DNA of 64,000 nt from Cyprinodon diabolis (Eukaryota > Chordata > Actinopteri > Cyprinodontiformes > Cyprinodontidae), in assembly GCA_030533445.1 (NCBI GenBank), contig CM060068.1, positions 13,669,479-13,733,478 of the forward strand. Direction: 5' to 3'. The notes beneath the pieces were generated by a model that ran no database searches, was not told where the DNA came from, and saw only the letters and a list, made by a program, of their open reading frames with translations. Shown piece after piece: positions 35,886 to 49,012 of this stretch. The first letter of the stretch is position 1, and every line of letters starts with the position of its first letter. The position numbers and the translations under genes were made by a program.

Positions 35886-36645
35886 TCTGCTAGACTGATA
35901 AACCAGACTATAAGGGAGATTAAATGTGTAATTTATTCTGGCCCTGATGAATGAGACATCGGAGGTTGTTCATGAGAACAACCCGTACTGTAGTCTTTCA
36001 AACCATGTCTGTGCCTATTGGCCAACGCTCTGACCAATGAGCGCAATTGACTGTGACGTAGTAAGCGCGACAGAAAGCTGGTGGGGGAGTGTAAACAAAC
36101 AGCTTGTCGGTAAAACGGCGAATACATCCTTCTTAAAAATGAATGAGCGTAGAGCCTCTTCCTTTCCCTGCCAACGCCATCATAGCCAGCGGTCCTTCAC
36201 ACAAGACCATTCCGAGAGAGGGGCGGTGAAGACGGGCTGCGGTTAGCCCTGGCTGCCGTAAGCTTGGAGGTCCGCTGGTTGCCGCGGTCCTCTCAACTTC
36301 GGGAATTGTTTTTTTAATTACGCATTAAATCTGTAAATGGATATAGTGATGCTTTAAAGTTTAAAATTATCGGCTCAAATTATCTTAAAACGTAGTTTTA
36401 TTGAACAACAGAAAGAGAACTTTTAACTTTCAATGGAGCGCTCCATAGAAAGCTGCTGCTGCCGCAGTGCATGCTACTGTGTCGCACAGCTTTGTCGTCG
36501 CTCCCTAAAAACCCAGCCCGCTTTGCATCCAGACGTTCAAAACACATCCAGATTGAAGGGCCTGGGGCATTAACAAGGCTAGACCAAACTCACAGGCAGA
36601 AATGATTTTGGCTGCTGGCGGGTGGGGCTAGTTTACTAGGCTAAC
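35886..36645 (+). promoter_or_regulatory. CpG-rich promoter-like block, possibly inside a repeat
   Basis: The segment has many CG dinucleotides against an AT-rich background. It shows an inverted CCAAT box (ATTGG 36017-36021), a direct CCAAT (36034-36038) and a CRE-like TGACGTA (36054-36060), followed by an ATG at 36139 whose frame runs only to 36246. Ends with GCTAGACTGATAAACCAG-like and CTAGTTTACTAGG sequences may be degenerate inverted repeats, which would make this a MITE with promoter motifs. A lone unmethylated CpG island of an unseen transcript is the alternative. Confidence 0.35.
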
Positions 36646-36803
36646 AAATCATAACTTTGACCCTATTTCAAAATGGCTGGAATTCAAAGCTGACTGCAAT
36701 TTCTAAATGATTGTTTAAGTTAATTGGAAAGGTGAAATACTGAATTGGCCGAAAGGACAAAATTATAGTCTCCATATCATCATGAGACAATCTCTTCTTA
36801 TTA

Positions 36804-37078
36804 AGCTGCAAAAACTGTTTTAAAGAACTATAAATTTGTTAGAATAAGTGCATTTTCCCTTAATTTGTGCAGGTAAATAAGATGAGATGTCAACAGAACA
36901 GGTGTTTTTCTCCATAGAATAAATTAATTAAATATGATGAACTTGAAATAAGGTAATGACCTTTTTTAACAAACATAAATCATTTAATGGCTTATTGTCT
37001 CACCTACCTGCTCATATTAATGGAATATGCACTTAATTCAAAAAAGATTGATTTACCTTGATTTCACTTTTTGCTGTG
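36804..37078. mobile_element. MITE with TTTTTGC(A/T)GTG ends, copy 1
   Basis: Left end AGCTGCAAAAACT and right end CTTTTTGCTGTG are inverted. The interior GTGCAGGTAAATAAGATGAG and CAACAGAACAGG match GAGCAGGTAAGTGAGACA and CAATAGAACAGG in the element at 44975-45268. Repeats starting CACTGCAAAAA are widespread in fish. No coding sequence; target duplication not resolved. Confidence 0.55.
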
Positions 37079-40000
37079 TATGTTTTCAGCACGAACCATC
37101 CATGCATCACTCCATCGACTTCCATGTGAGCATTTAGAGTCTTGCAGTGTCTCACTAAGCTCCTGTAAAAATTGTCATTGTGGTCTTGTAGATGTATTGA
37201 TAAGTTGGTCTGTCTGGGCTGCAAGGTGAAACAGTTAGCAGCACTGTTGCTCTGCAGCAAAGATCATGACTTTTGCATAAAGTTCTCATACTCTACCTGT
37301 TCACGAAATCAGATGCTGTCTGCAAGTTGCTGAATTAAACATAACTCACTATAATCATTTGAGCAGCAGACTGAGGTGAAACATCATGTCTTACTAAATG
37401 CCCTGAATGTCTGTGCTGTTGTTGCTGCATCTGATAATGATGACCAGCAGTCAAGTCCAGGGATAAGAGGACAGGAGACCTCTAAACCTCCCTGTATGAA
37501 ACAGTTGTACCCTTTTACTGTAACTAGTATCTATTGTCTGCTTTTGGAAGTAAAACGTTATGTATTTTAAGGAATCTTCCTTGGCCTCATATTTGAGGTG
37601 GAATTGACCTGACACTTCTCATGCACAATTAGGTTCTCTCTGTATTCTGACTAACTTCCATAGTTTTATTCAAAAACAAAATTTTAATATTAACTGGATC
37701 CTCTCAGTTGTCTTATGAAGACGACTGGAAAAAGGCAACAGGTGGTTTTCGGTCAGTCGCTCTCATTGTTGCTTGCTGACGTCCCAGAGCCATGAAACAA
37801 TTTTTGTAACCATTTCCTGACTGATAGTTATCAATAACCTTTTTCTATGCCTGAATGTCTTTAGATCATGCATGATTCATTGCTTTTCAAAACTTTTTAG
37901 CTTCATGTTATCAGGGATGTTCTGTTAAAGGGATTTATTGATTTTGGAGCTCTAACAATATTTGCATTTAGTTGTTTGAGTTACAATAAACCAAAAACAT
38001 TTATTAACCACACTGAGTTCACTATTTAACAATTGAGGACATAATATTTCAGGTTGCTTAAATCTTTGTTTCCTAAATTGATCATATTGTTATTAAAAAA
38101 AATGTTTTCCTTTAGGTCATTGTCATGTCATGGCACAGTATAGGTCAATCTAAACTTCAGAAACCAGATTTTAGAGGCAATTAAAACATCTTAATGTATC
38201 CTCTTCACTCCTGTAAACACAACAGTCTCAATGCGATAAGCTGTGTGTTCCTGGGCTGCAGAATGTAATTTATCCCTAACAGTTATAATGTAATACAGCG
38301 GACTGAGTTGGTGAGAGACTCGATATGTAATTGATGGATTTGCTGAAAAAGAATACATGATAAAATGAATAAAACAACTTTATTAATAGGAGTTAAGTCA
38401 ATAACATGTATACTAAACTGACAACCATGATTCATTGGCACACATAAAAAACAATACAGAGTGGTCACTCATTTATACACCTGCAGCTCATGTGTGTTGG
38501 TAATGTTTGAGAAAAAGTCTACTTTAAGTGTAAAGTAAATAATATTCTATCATGTTAACACTGTTTACCACGACTGACAAAGAAAAGGAAATGGATTTCA
38601 ATTGTACTGCTCTAAGCAGTTCTTTAAGATTAAAAGTATCCATTTTATCAGACCAGCATCAGAGCAAAGACAGTAGAGACAATAGGAAATTGATATATGC
38701 AATGTACAATGTAAACACTTCATCCATGTGCAGTGTACAGTCTTGAGAAACACATATGGTCTAGATGCAGATATAGAATAAATATAGATTGCACATTAAT
38801 GTATATTATTCACCAGTGATTGGAATGTTGCACATGGTTTGAGATTGTATGATGAGAAATTATTGCATGTTAGAGATTGAGAGTTAAAGCTTTTGTAAAA
38901 AGGCTGTGTGGCAGTCTTTCAGGTTGCAGAGATGTTAGCTGCCCCTGTCCTGGCTGTAGACTTATCGTTACCAAGCTTTTTTTTTTTTGCAGTCTGGACC
39001 TGTCATATGGATGAACCGAAATGTGCAGGTTGATTAATGAAAGAGTAGATTATGACTAGCAGCACCTGAGGGTCCTACTTCTTGAGTTGCTGCACTAGAG
39101 TCAGCTGGTCCTTTTTCTGCTCCTGGTCAGAATCATGGTCCAAGATCTGAGATTAATACGGCCAAAAAACACAATGCTGGTACTAAAAATTAAGTAATGT
39201 TTGAAAATTGTAGAGCCAGGCCAAATGGAGCCGGTGGAAAAGGGGCAGCAGTCTAAGCACCCTCAGTCCTATTATATGGAGCTAATTAGTGGGCTTAAAC
39301 ACTGGTACAGCAGAGGCATTAATGAACACTGGAAGATATAATTTGGATACTTTCCAAGAAATACGGTGCAGTTATATTTTAAGGAAATATATTTTATGTT
39401 GTTATTTTTAAGGTATCTTCAGTTAAGTTATCACATTAATGCAGATACTATCGCCAAAGTATATTTTTAAATATTTTGGACCAGTCAACATATAAAAAAA
39501 TGTATTTGTATAAATCTGTAAAATTATTACTTTTATTCTGCACTACTATGTTTAGTGGTTGTAATAATTCCTTAAAGGCTGTAGCTATGATTAAAAAAAA
39601 AACAACTTTAGAGATGCATGCAAAGAGTAAACTGACCAAAAAGAAAAATTTTTTAAAACTTTGTTGATAATATAGATGAAAAATAAAATCTATTCGAATG
39701 CTATTAAACCTCAGATAGGAGAAAATGGTAAAAATATAAATCTGAGACGAAGGTATAGATATCTGTGAAACCATTGCCAAAATTTCATGTGCTGATTTAT
39801 TGAGGGATTTTACCTTATTGCTAATGAAGTGAGGATAAATCAAAGAAAAGATGGTGAACATGGTTAATGTTGCAGGAAATACATGAGTTTGCCTCTTTAA
39901 AGACAGACTCCCCCTATTGGACAAATGTTCTTTAAACTGTTAGACTGCAGCTGGAGGAAAACTCCAGGCTTTCCTACTTGGGCAACATAGCATCCAGATT

Positions 40001-41824
40001 GAAGAAATGTGCAGATAACTGTTACAAACACTGCAGATAGCCAGCAAAAATGTGGCAATGCAAAAATGTAAAGTATTGTTTCAGTGGAAAATGTTCAACG
40101 ACTTTATCCTGCATCAGATGTGTAATGAGTTCTAAAACCTAACAAAACAATACTTAAATAGCACAACTGAGTAACAGTAAGAACGTGAAAAATAGAAAAT
40201 CTGAAAGAAAAAGAGTTCAGTCAGAGCCTCCTCCAGGCCTGCAGTAAGACAGACCATCAGAAGAAATCCTTCCTACTTACAGCCTATTCAGCAACTTGTC
40301 AAAAACACCTATAGTATCAGTTACAAGTAGTTTCATTTGAATAATAAAGCATATGTCCAGCATTAGCTATACCAACACACTTTATTGACACTAACTTTGT
40401 TTACCTTGCTCATTGATCCACCTTTATTAGCAGTTAAAGTTCACACTTTTCAAACAGGTGAGAAACAACTTTTTGACAATGCTGTGAAGTTTGAAGCGGG
40501 CGTAATCCATTCTAAAATAAGAAACCAGAATTAATTTTTCAATTTGCATTCTTTTTAGCAGCACCTCAGGACACTCGGCAGTGGTAACAGGTGCAGAGAG
40601 CTGCATTATGCAAAAGTCAGAGAGATACAGAAAGAACCTGATTTGTCACTAAGCACTAATTGGTGCAGAGACAAAAACGAATGATCGTTAAGTGGGGGAT
40701 GTTAGCCGGAGGGTAACTTTTCTCACTCCATAAGGATATAATACATAATTCATAGCCGACAGATGAGTGAATGAGGACAAAGAGAGAGCAAGACATAAAA
40801 GAGAGCCACATTGACTTAAATATGTTCATAGATTGTGCCTGTTCATGTGTCAATATCTGCTGTTCATGATGGATATGCACACACATATGACTGCAGCACA
40901 TACATTAGACTTTAAATATGTGTGCATGCTTTGTGCACCTTTAGTTTGCAGCCGGCTGGATGATGTGTGAAACTATGTAGTGACATAAAACCTTTGAGAA
41001 TAGTTGGCAATAGCCAAACACACACAAATTCCCTCACATAAACACATTGAAGAAGCAACAAGAACGGCAGCTGTTGCTAATTAAAGATTCATGCTCAAAT
41101 TCCTGTGAAAACTCAGTGTGGCGATAAACACTGGGGACATGCCGATAGGAAGGGGAGGGAAAGGGAAGGAGAGCGACAGACAAAGAGGAAGAAAGACGGA
41201 GATGAGGAACGGAAAGAAGAAAGATGATGGAGACCAGAAGGAAGGATGGGGGGGCGTTTAAGCTGTTTTCACACATGATCTCCAGACGAAGCCTGGAGAA
41301 TTTGGTCCAGAATTTGTCCACACATGCCTTTTGAATGTATAAGATAGAACGGCAAGCTGAATAATGCCTGTGCAGGAAGCAGTTCATATAAAAATTGCAT
41401 TAGTAAGCCAGCGGTTAGAAATGAGGCAAAACCCTGTGTAGTAATGGCAGATTTCTGTTTACAGCATGCAAAATATTTCAGGCAAGACTATCTGATTGTA
41501 CCTAATAAAGATGACTGTTCTTTCTAGACAGCTGAATTTTCTGAAATGACTGGCAGCCTGAAGAAATAAAATAATGCTATGTGCCAAGAGCTACTTGGAA
41601 TATTTCCTATCTTTGAAGAAGGGAGCTGACCACCTATAAACATGTAAAGATTTTTTTGGCATCTTGTGTGGCTTTACCTTGAAGTACTGTGACATGGACT
41701 TAATCCAAACTCTGTAAAATTACATTATTACCTTATTTAGTACAACGAAGAACATTTGGTAATCTATCAAGGCCTATCGGTGGAACCTGCTTTTTTGGAT
41801 TCTAATAAACATGATTTTACCAGA
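37079..41824. other. No gene recognised over 4.7 kb
   Basis: AT-rich intergenic DNA. The 158-codon minus-strand frame at 39448-39924 is phenylalanine/isoleucine/leucine-rich because of AT composition and has no domain. The 117-codon frame at 41034-41387 lies in purine-rich DNA. 40560-40930 is less repetitive and could be regulatory; no evidence beyond composition. No element ends were found. Confidence 0.4.
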
Positions 41825-41833
41825 CTTTGGGTT

Positions 41834-42559
41834 CCAGGATTAAAGGACTAATGTCTCAGCATGATCTGGAAAAACTAATCCATGCGTTTATTTTTAGTAG
41901 AATTGATTACTGCAACGGTGTTTTCACAGGTCTGCCTAAAAAATGGATCAGACAGCTGCAGCTGATCCAGAACGCTGCTGCCCGTGTCCTCACTAAGACT
42001 AAGAAAGTGGAGCACAATCACCCCAGTTCTAAAGTCCTTACACTGGCTCCCTGTATCTCAGAGAATAGACTTTAAAATACTTCTGTTAGTCTATAAATCT
42101 CTGAATGGCTTAGCACCTAAATACATCACATACTTGCTATCAGTGTATCAACCCTCCAGACCACTCAGGTCTTCTGGCTCCAGCCTGCTCTGCATATCTA
42201 GAACCAGAACTAAACACGGAGAAGCAACATTTAGTTCCTATGCTACACTTATCTGGAACAAACTTCCAGAAAACTGTAAAAGTGCAGAACGCCTGAGTTC
42301 CTTTAAATCAGGACTATAAACACATTTGTTTACGATTGCCTTCGACTGTTCTAGTTAAACAGTTCAACTAAAACATATTTTCTTTAATCCATATTTTCTT
42401 TAATCTTTTTTTGTTTCTGTATTTTTTATTTTATTTTATTTTTTTTTTTTTCCTACTTGCTTTGATTCTGTTTTATCTTCCTGTATTTTAATCATGTAAA
42501 GCACTTTGCATTGTCTTTGTACTGAATTGTGCTATACAAATAAATTTGCCTTGCCTTGC
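41834..42559 (+). mobile_element. 5'-truncated LINE with 9-bp target duplication
   Basis: CTTTGGGTT at 41825-41833 is repeated at 42560-42568 (the first C could belong to the tail). The body encodes the C-terminal part of a LINE reverse transcriptase protein and is followed by a T-rich 3' region, GCTATACAAATAAATTTGCC and a (TTGCC)n tail. Truncation at the 5' end, a tandem tail and a variable-length duplication are the marks of target-primed reverse transcription. It resembles L2/CR1-type fish LINEs, but the clade is uncertain. Confidence 0.88.
41843..42319 (+). pseudogene. LINE reverse transcriptase, C-terminal fragment, one frameshift
   Basis: A frame from 41827 reads DLEKLIHAFIFSRIDYCNG, GLPKK and QLQLIQNAAARVLT, the familiar block after the reverse transcriptase thumb in fish LINEs. 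Around 42020-42030 the reading shifts to a second frame with PVLKSLHWLPVSQRIDFKIL and LVYKSLNGLAPKYI, ending FSSYATLIWNKLPE...SFKSGL at the stop 42317-42319. One indel near 42025 accounts for the switch. The catalytic YxDD region lies upstream of the truncation and is absent, so this copy cannot encode an active enzyme. Confidence 0.85.
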
Positions 42560-42794
42560 CTTTGGGTTAAATGTGTTCATTTTCTGTTGCAGTTTTCCTA
42601 GGCAAAGGTATATATAATAAAAGGAAACTTGCAATAAAGAAAAAACTTAGTAAATAGTATGTGCTTTTACAAACCTTGCATTTAAAGAAAATTATAAAGA
42701 GATTCACTATGAGTATTTGTACAGTGGACATGAAACAAGAAAGTCAGTTGGTCCTCCATTATTCAGTGGGTTTTCCTGCCCTTTTTGACACCAC

Positions 42795-43223
42795 CGTCAG
42801 GTTTGGTGGATTTTGCTGTGGACCCAGATGCAAAGTAGAGAAAGGCATAAATGAGTTCTTGCAGGTTTAATTAAACAAAGAAGGCAACAGAAGCAAAAAT
42901 CCAAGAATGTTTACAGGTATACAAATCCAGGAGACCGTGGAACAAAGTCAAGATGAGAAACCAACAAACAGTAACTGCAGAGGAGGAGTATAAATGCCGA
43001 ACAGAACTAAGACTGGGGTATTCAACTGATTGGGAGTAGGTGTACAGAATTATCTAGAAGGGAGCAAGGGGAAGGAGACTGACACAAGAGGGCAACAGAG
43101 GATAAACAAGAAATACATTAGAGCTCAAATACAGCCAGAAAAAAAAAACACTAAATCAAAATGAAACCAATGAAAACTCAAAAAGAAAACTTAAACAGAA
43201 CCCAAAAGTGCAAAACCGTGACA
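42795..43223 (-). mobile_element. Solo-LTR-like unit, family B, 5-bp target duplication ACCAC
   Basis: ACCAC at 42790-42794 is repeated exactly at 43224-43228. On the minus strand the unit begins TGTCACGGTTTTGC and ends CCAAACCTGACG (last A mutated to G). ATTAAA precedes the 3' end, and the CATCTGGGTCCACAGC block is typical. It pairs with 7037-7448 along its length. No coding sequence. Confidence 0.78.
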
Positions 43224-43228
43224 ACCAC

Positions 43229-44974
43229 TTGGGTTTAAATTGGGGTCTCCCCATATCAAAGACGTGGACTTAACATCTATGGCAATGAAGGTCCATAAAC
43301 ATGTCGATAGACAAATTGGTAAAATAATGGACATAATGAGAGGTGAATACATGAAGATGTGAGTCAGTGCTGTTTAGGACTGGAGATATAGCCTGAGAAT
43401 ATTTATCACTGCTCTATTTTTTTGTACTTCAGAATATCCACAATCTAGTCATTCAATCTGAAATATGTCAATATTTATACATTTAAATTCTTAAAATGAC
43501 AAAGAGGGTCTAAAACGGAGTTCCACGGAGTTCAGTGAATCGTGACTGAAACTATGATTGGCAAAACATTTTTTGCCATATTTTACTCACTGTAAGTTGA
43601 TATAAAGCTTTATATTTGAAACATAACCACAAAGCCTCTTTCTTACAAAATTACTATGAATTAAACATGTAGTTACTGTAATGCATCTCAATACAAAAAG
43701 CCCATCTATACAGGCTCAGATCATGTTACAAAGAGAAACCAAAGAGAATCAGCTCCGTTTTTGTATTTCAAATAATGATGAAAATTCTGAGTACAGAGGA
43801 GTGAATTTGATGAAATACAACAAATCATATTTAAGTCTGCTATATAGGGATGCCAAATTATGTTGTCAGGTCTTAATGTGATTACATGGATTGTAATGGT
43901 CCTAGCTTCAGGGAAAAACAATCTGAAACAGTTTTTTTTTTTTGCTTGGTAAAAAAATCTAATCAGACTCCTTTTTTAATCTACAGATGCCAGCATCATT
44001 AAAAGGAGTTAAATTAATCCCCTTGATGCTTTTATTTCAGTCTGTCAACCAATTTTACCAAACATTCAGACAGCAGGTTAACTATTTAATACCAAAGTAA
44101 TGCTAATGCGAAGCTGAGGATGAAGAATGTTCTTGTTTAGTCTTTGCAAGACATTCAAAAAACAGCTAGTTAATTTTCTTTTTTTTTTTTTTTTACAAAA
44201 AAGTTAAATGTGGAAATATAGAACTTGAAAGAAAAATTATTGTAAGCAAATGAGGGTTTCATTTATAGCTTCAGAAGCAGCTTCAAAGCAGGATATATAT
44301 CAGTTGCATCAAAAGTATCTGAACACCAAGGCTATGTCCACATTAGCCACTCTAAAACATTTTTTTTAATCTTCCAGTGTGCTTTTGAATATCAATTTTC
44401 TAAATAATTTTCAGAATGCAATACATTAAATATGCTCTCATTAGCTATATAGCAAAAAGCTATCTGTGTTTCTTGAGTCTTTTTTATTCTGTTTCTTTAA
44501 AAGTCTAAAAGTACACCAAAAAAGCCCACGGCAGAAATCAATTTGAAATGAAGTCACAGACAACTAAGGTCATTGCTTTGTAAAAATCTTTAGCTGAGCA
44601 GTTCTTAAACCATGCTCTGCACCATTCTGCACTATTCTGCACCATTATGTTCTTGTGATCACCACCTGCTCATCATTTTGTTGGAATAATTGAGGCAGCG
44701 CTGACTGAGAAAACATGATTTCTCATAGAAAACAGAGTTCCTGGGGAGTTCACGTATTGTGTTGGTCTAAACCACGTCCTCATTAAAAAACACCTTTAAT
44801 GTTTTTAGGTGTATTTATTGTTGTTTAACCAAAGTAAAATTTAAAAATATATATTTTTTAAATTTTTGGCTCAAAGTCAAGCTAGGTACCATTGCAGGCT
44901 GGATCCACCCTGGATAGATCATCTCATTGTCTGGTATGGGGTGAGCCTAGACAGGATCTTAAAGGCACAATCCA
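43229..44974. other. No feature recognised
   Basis: AT-rich DNA with T and A homopolymers (for example 44178-44195). Small frames at 43681-43921 on both strands have no domains. The end part (44880-44950) has a GGCTGGATCCACCCTGGATAG block that may be decayed repeat DNA. Confidence 0.45.
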
Positions 44975-45268
44975 AACTGCAAAAAATTTAAATCTAATTA
45001 AGTAAGTTTTGCTTAAAATAAGGGATTTTTTTTTCTTGAATCGAGCAGGTAAGTGAGACACTTTGCCAATAGAACAGGACAATTTATATTTAAAATAAGA
45101 AAAAACTATTGCATTGTCTTATTTTAAGTGCAGTATATCTAATTATCTTACTTTAGGATTAAATATATTCATTCCATTGTCAAATCGTCTTATTTACCTA
45201 CTGAAATTAAGAGCAAATACACTTAGTTTTAGAAATGTTTTACTAATTTCTAGATTTTTTTTGCAGTG
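44975..45268. mobile_element. MITE with TTTTTTGCAGTG ends, copy 2
   Basis: Left end ACTGCAAAAAATTT and right end ATTTTTTTTGCAGTG are inverted; the interior matches 36804-37078 (see that entry). TTATTTTAAG and CTTAAAATAA motifs recur on both strands inside, giving a hairpin-like layout. Noncoding. Confidence 0.6.
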
Positions 45269-45336
45269 CAGGATAGGAAGGTGTTGAATTTGGGAGCCTT
45301 GAGATCCCATCTTCTTGTTTTTATCTGGTTGGTGTC

Positions 45337-45545
45337 TTAAAGGGGTCATAGAATGCAAAACCGAGTTTACATTGTCATAGATGAATGACGATAGTTCAGG
45401 GGGGGAAATGGACGTACAGAGAAGTTCAAACCCCACCGGGATTGCACTGTAGTCGACCAAAATCCTGGATGATTTTGAAATTCCGCCCGGACAAGGTATG
45501 AAAAGTTGGACATGTCCGGGAAAAAGAAGACATCTGGTCATCCTA
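45337..45545. repeat. Fragments of two teleost repeats
   Basis: TTAAAGGGGTCATAGAATGC at about 45337 and the block GGACATGTCCGGGAAAAAGA followed by GACATCTGGTCATCCTACA (about 45510-45545) are sequences I associate with common teleost interspersed repeats. Both are partial. The 115-codon minus-strand frame over this stretch is a by-product. Confidence 0.4.
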
Positions 45546-45659
45546 CAATATCAACAATTTGATGTTTCAGTGAGTGAGTGCTTGTTACTATGATGCGTCT
45601 TTGCTCAGCAGCTTTGCCCGTTGTAAACCAATCATCAACACAACTCATCTAAATATTCA

Positions 45660-45696
45660 TGGATGGATGGATGGATGGATGGCTGGATGGATGAAC
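45660..45696. repeat. (GGAT)n microsatellite
   Basis: About eight GGAT units with one GGCT interruption, beginning ATGGATGG. Such tails often mark the end of a decayed LINE or SINE, but no body is recognisable here. Confidence 0.9.
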
Positions 45697-48600
45697 GTAC
45701 AGTAGTAGCACTTTTGTATTAATAAGTTTAATTATCACAAGCTTGATAAAAAAGATTTGACTTCTCTTTATGATTGAAATTTGTCCCTAGTGAGTTCTTA
45801 ACAGTTAAAAACCCTCTTCTGAGGTTCTGTGTTCCTTAAATACAATATAGGAAGTAGAATGGTTCAATTTCAGTGATTTAAACACATCAAACTTCTTGCA
45901 GGTTTAAGTCTAACTAAATGTTTACAGTCTGATTATTGTCATTTTGCATTTTTTTTATATTGCTGCAGAAAACAATTTTCTTTTGGCAGATTTAACCGTA
46001 AAAAAATTAACAAGCAGCCTTTTGCTAAATGTTTTTCCTCAATACGGGCTTTTCACATTTTGCTTGAGGATGGATGAAATCATTGCAGCCTTTTCTTGGC
46101 ATTTCCTTTTAATCAATAATAATCATAAATGTTTTTTTTGAAGCCTAAGTATGGTACCTAGTGTTTCACAAAGACGGGGAGCCATTTACTGATCATCAAC
46201 AAAATGCACTCAGGGTGTTTAGCCTCATAACAATAGATATATAGGGTGACATTTGAGAATCCACATTAATTTAATTTCTCATTCTACTTTTACATTTAAA
46301 CAAAGAATCCCACTTTGGGCTCCTTCGAAAATAACATATTGATTTCTGTTGCACATTGTATGGGGGCCATTCGGACAAAAATGTCAGAATAGATTAGCTG
46401 ACATGTTTATAGACCTAAAACGGACATGCAAATGCAGAACAACATTAGCTGAGATCATAACACAAAGCAGTGATACCACCCTGTCGCACATCCTCTTTTT
46501 TTCTTATTTAGTCATTTCACAAGCATCAATGTTGAACTTTGTTTTAAAAAATATATAAGAGGTGATAATGTCGATTTTAGAGTGAATTAGCACTTTTCCT
46601 GAGTGGTTATGGAAAATCTTAATAATACATTTTTTTTTTTACCAAGAATAAGAACGGAATGACTCTGTGTGTGAATTATATCCTTAGTAATCTGTGTTTT
46701 ATTTGTATGTTATATAGACACAAAAAATGTAGTTCTGTTGTTACGATTACAACCCTTTAATGTAAATTTTTTTAGATACAATTTTATTCAGCATCTTTTT
46801 TTTAATGATGTAAATAAGACAATACCAGCTTATAAGAATAGGAGAACAGACTAAAATACAAAACAATGTGTGAAAACATTAAAGTGCCTTTTGGACTGAA
46901 TAGGTAGATGCTCTTCAGCATCCTTCCAATCACTCTCATTCCTCCCAGCTGTCCATTAGCTTATGTACTTCATAACAGAATCTCACCTCCTCATTCCAAG
47001 AGTCTGTGTGCACCGCCAGCCTTCCTGACTTCCTGTGCTCCGTCTGCATTCACTTTACTGGATTCTCAGTAGAGGGCAGGATGGCATGTTCTTCTGCAAC
47101 ATTACATCGCGCTCTAATGCCGTACTATAAGTAGGTCCCAGTAAAATACACTGAAGTAATAACTTTACACATTGTAAAAACATTACGTGGTATACTTCTG
47201 CAAAGTGGAAGACAGATGGCTAAAACCATATTCATATACCAAAAAGCATGTGTGCCTATTAGGTGCAACTTTTTGACAATTACCACTGCACCTCCACAAG
47301 TCATATTAAAGCTATTTTCAACTCATTTGTCATTATGTTTTTGATGGGGTGCATTAGTAAGCCGTGTTTGGAGACTTGACTACTGTCATTTTGAGTCCTT
47401 TCTGCTCCAGCTTTGCACGTTTGTTTGATTTGTGATTTAGTTTATGGACCAGCAGAGGTTTTAATGGAAGAGAGGGACGCTCTCTGATCCCCATTATCTA
47501 CCTGCTGCTGCAGAGAGAGGCAGGTAGGAGCAGGAGGAGGACAAGAGGAAAGAAGCTAAAAATGACAACCATGCCATGGCCCTCATTATAAAATCCCATC
47601 AACCAAAGACAAAAAAAAAGCATTTGGCCGACAGAAAAGGAGGGGAAATATATCTGTAAATTGAACAAGAGAGAATAGTTTGATGTTAATGATAAACTTA
47701 AAAAGTACGAAGAAAGAGTGATTTAAAGTTAAACGAAAAGACAGCCTTATACTGAATGGAAGAAAAAAAAGAGTAAGAGGCCAGGTCTCTGATGTGTATG
47801 TGATAGGGGATGAAGGAGCCCGGTCAGCCTTCATAAGCCATTGATTTACACAATCCCACTCACCACCTAATATTTCATCTGTGCTACATTTGCAATCTCC
47901 CATCCAGTGTGGCCATGAGCCATTACTGATGGCCAGGATCACAGCATGGTGGGCCCCTCGGTGTAATGAGATAGAGAGAGGTGGAAAGTGAGAAATAGGG
48001 CAGGCAGGAAGGACGAGGGGGGGGGGGAATAACAGGACAAAAAAGGGAGGATAATGGAAGAGGAGCTGGGGATGGAGATGAGGGTAGATGGAGGCTCCTC
48101 AATGTGCCATTATGAAGCATGAAAAAGGATGAAAAGGACAAATACAAATGAACAAACCGCCTTAGTGATGCAGATGGTAAGAGAGAGCAAAGGAGGAAGT
48201 GGGACGAGAGTTTAGCAAAAGGCCAGGTTGAGAAAGACAGGGGTGGGGAAAAAGGAGGAGATTGCTTTTCTTTGATTATGTCTCTTTTCTAAGTAAGAAA
48301 GACTGGGAAGGAGCTAATCCTCCTGCCTTCCTTCTTCTGCTGCTTCCTTCATAAGAGATCATGCCAGCCTTCTTTAGTCCTCTTGACATTAAACATATTA
48401 CAGGGTGTTTGACACTGAAATGAACAGATTGTAAAATGATTTCAAACAAGACTCATATTTGTGGTTGCTGTCACAGTGACAGTGACCATGCTACGTGATG
48501 TATATCTGCTTCTATTCTGTTTGAGTTTATTTGCTTTATTTCTTCCATGTGTTTTTAGTGAGTCATTCGGCTTTAGAAATTCTGGGTCTTTTCGAAAAGT

Positions 48601-49012
48601 AGGTTTTACTAATCGGATCTGGCCTGTGATAGCTAGAAAAAAAAAAGCTTTAAAAACAATTAATCCTTGAATTTGAAGAACAACAGCTCATTAACCTGAA
48701 AATCAAGCATTTAATAGGAAACAGAGGTTGTAAACAACCTCTTTTACCCAAGAATAGATGTAACATGGTGTTTAACAAAGAGACTGACTGCTGGTGCACA
48801 CAGAGATCCCAACAACAGCTAGTGCTTTGGACAAAAGGCACCTGTAGGACACATCCTGCTCACAATGTTCACAATCACAATGTTCCAGAAAAAAAAGATA
48901 GAAGTACATTTTTGAGGAAAAAACTTATTTGCACACTGCAGTACTAGCTGTAAGATTAACTCAATTAAATAAATGCAATGTATGTAAATAACTGACAACT
49001 CAACAACTCTAA
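45697..49012. other. No gene recognised; purine-rich and possibly regulatory DNA at 47400-48260
   Basis: AT-rich until about 46900. 47400-47590 and 47790-47960 are mixed-composition and non-repetitive; between and after them the strand is strongly purine-rich (for example 47960-48270, with a G run at about 48018-48026). The chance frames at 47586-48147 on the minus strand reflect that bias. Regulatory function is a guess. Confidence 0.35.

Noticed and set aside
39448..39924. 158-codon minus-strand open frame
   Set aside because: Phe/Ile/Leu/Lys composition simply follows the AT-rich DNA; no domain, no start context, no splice structure, no similarity I recognise.
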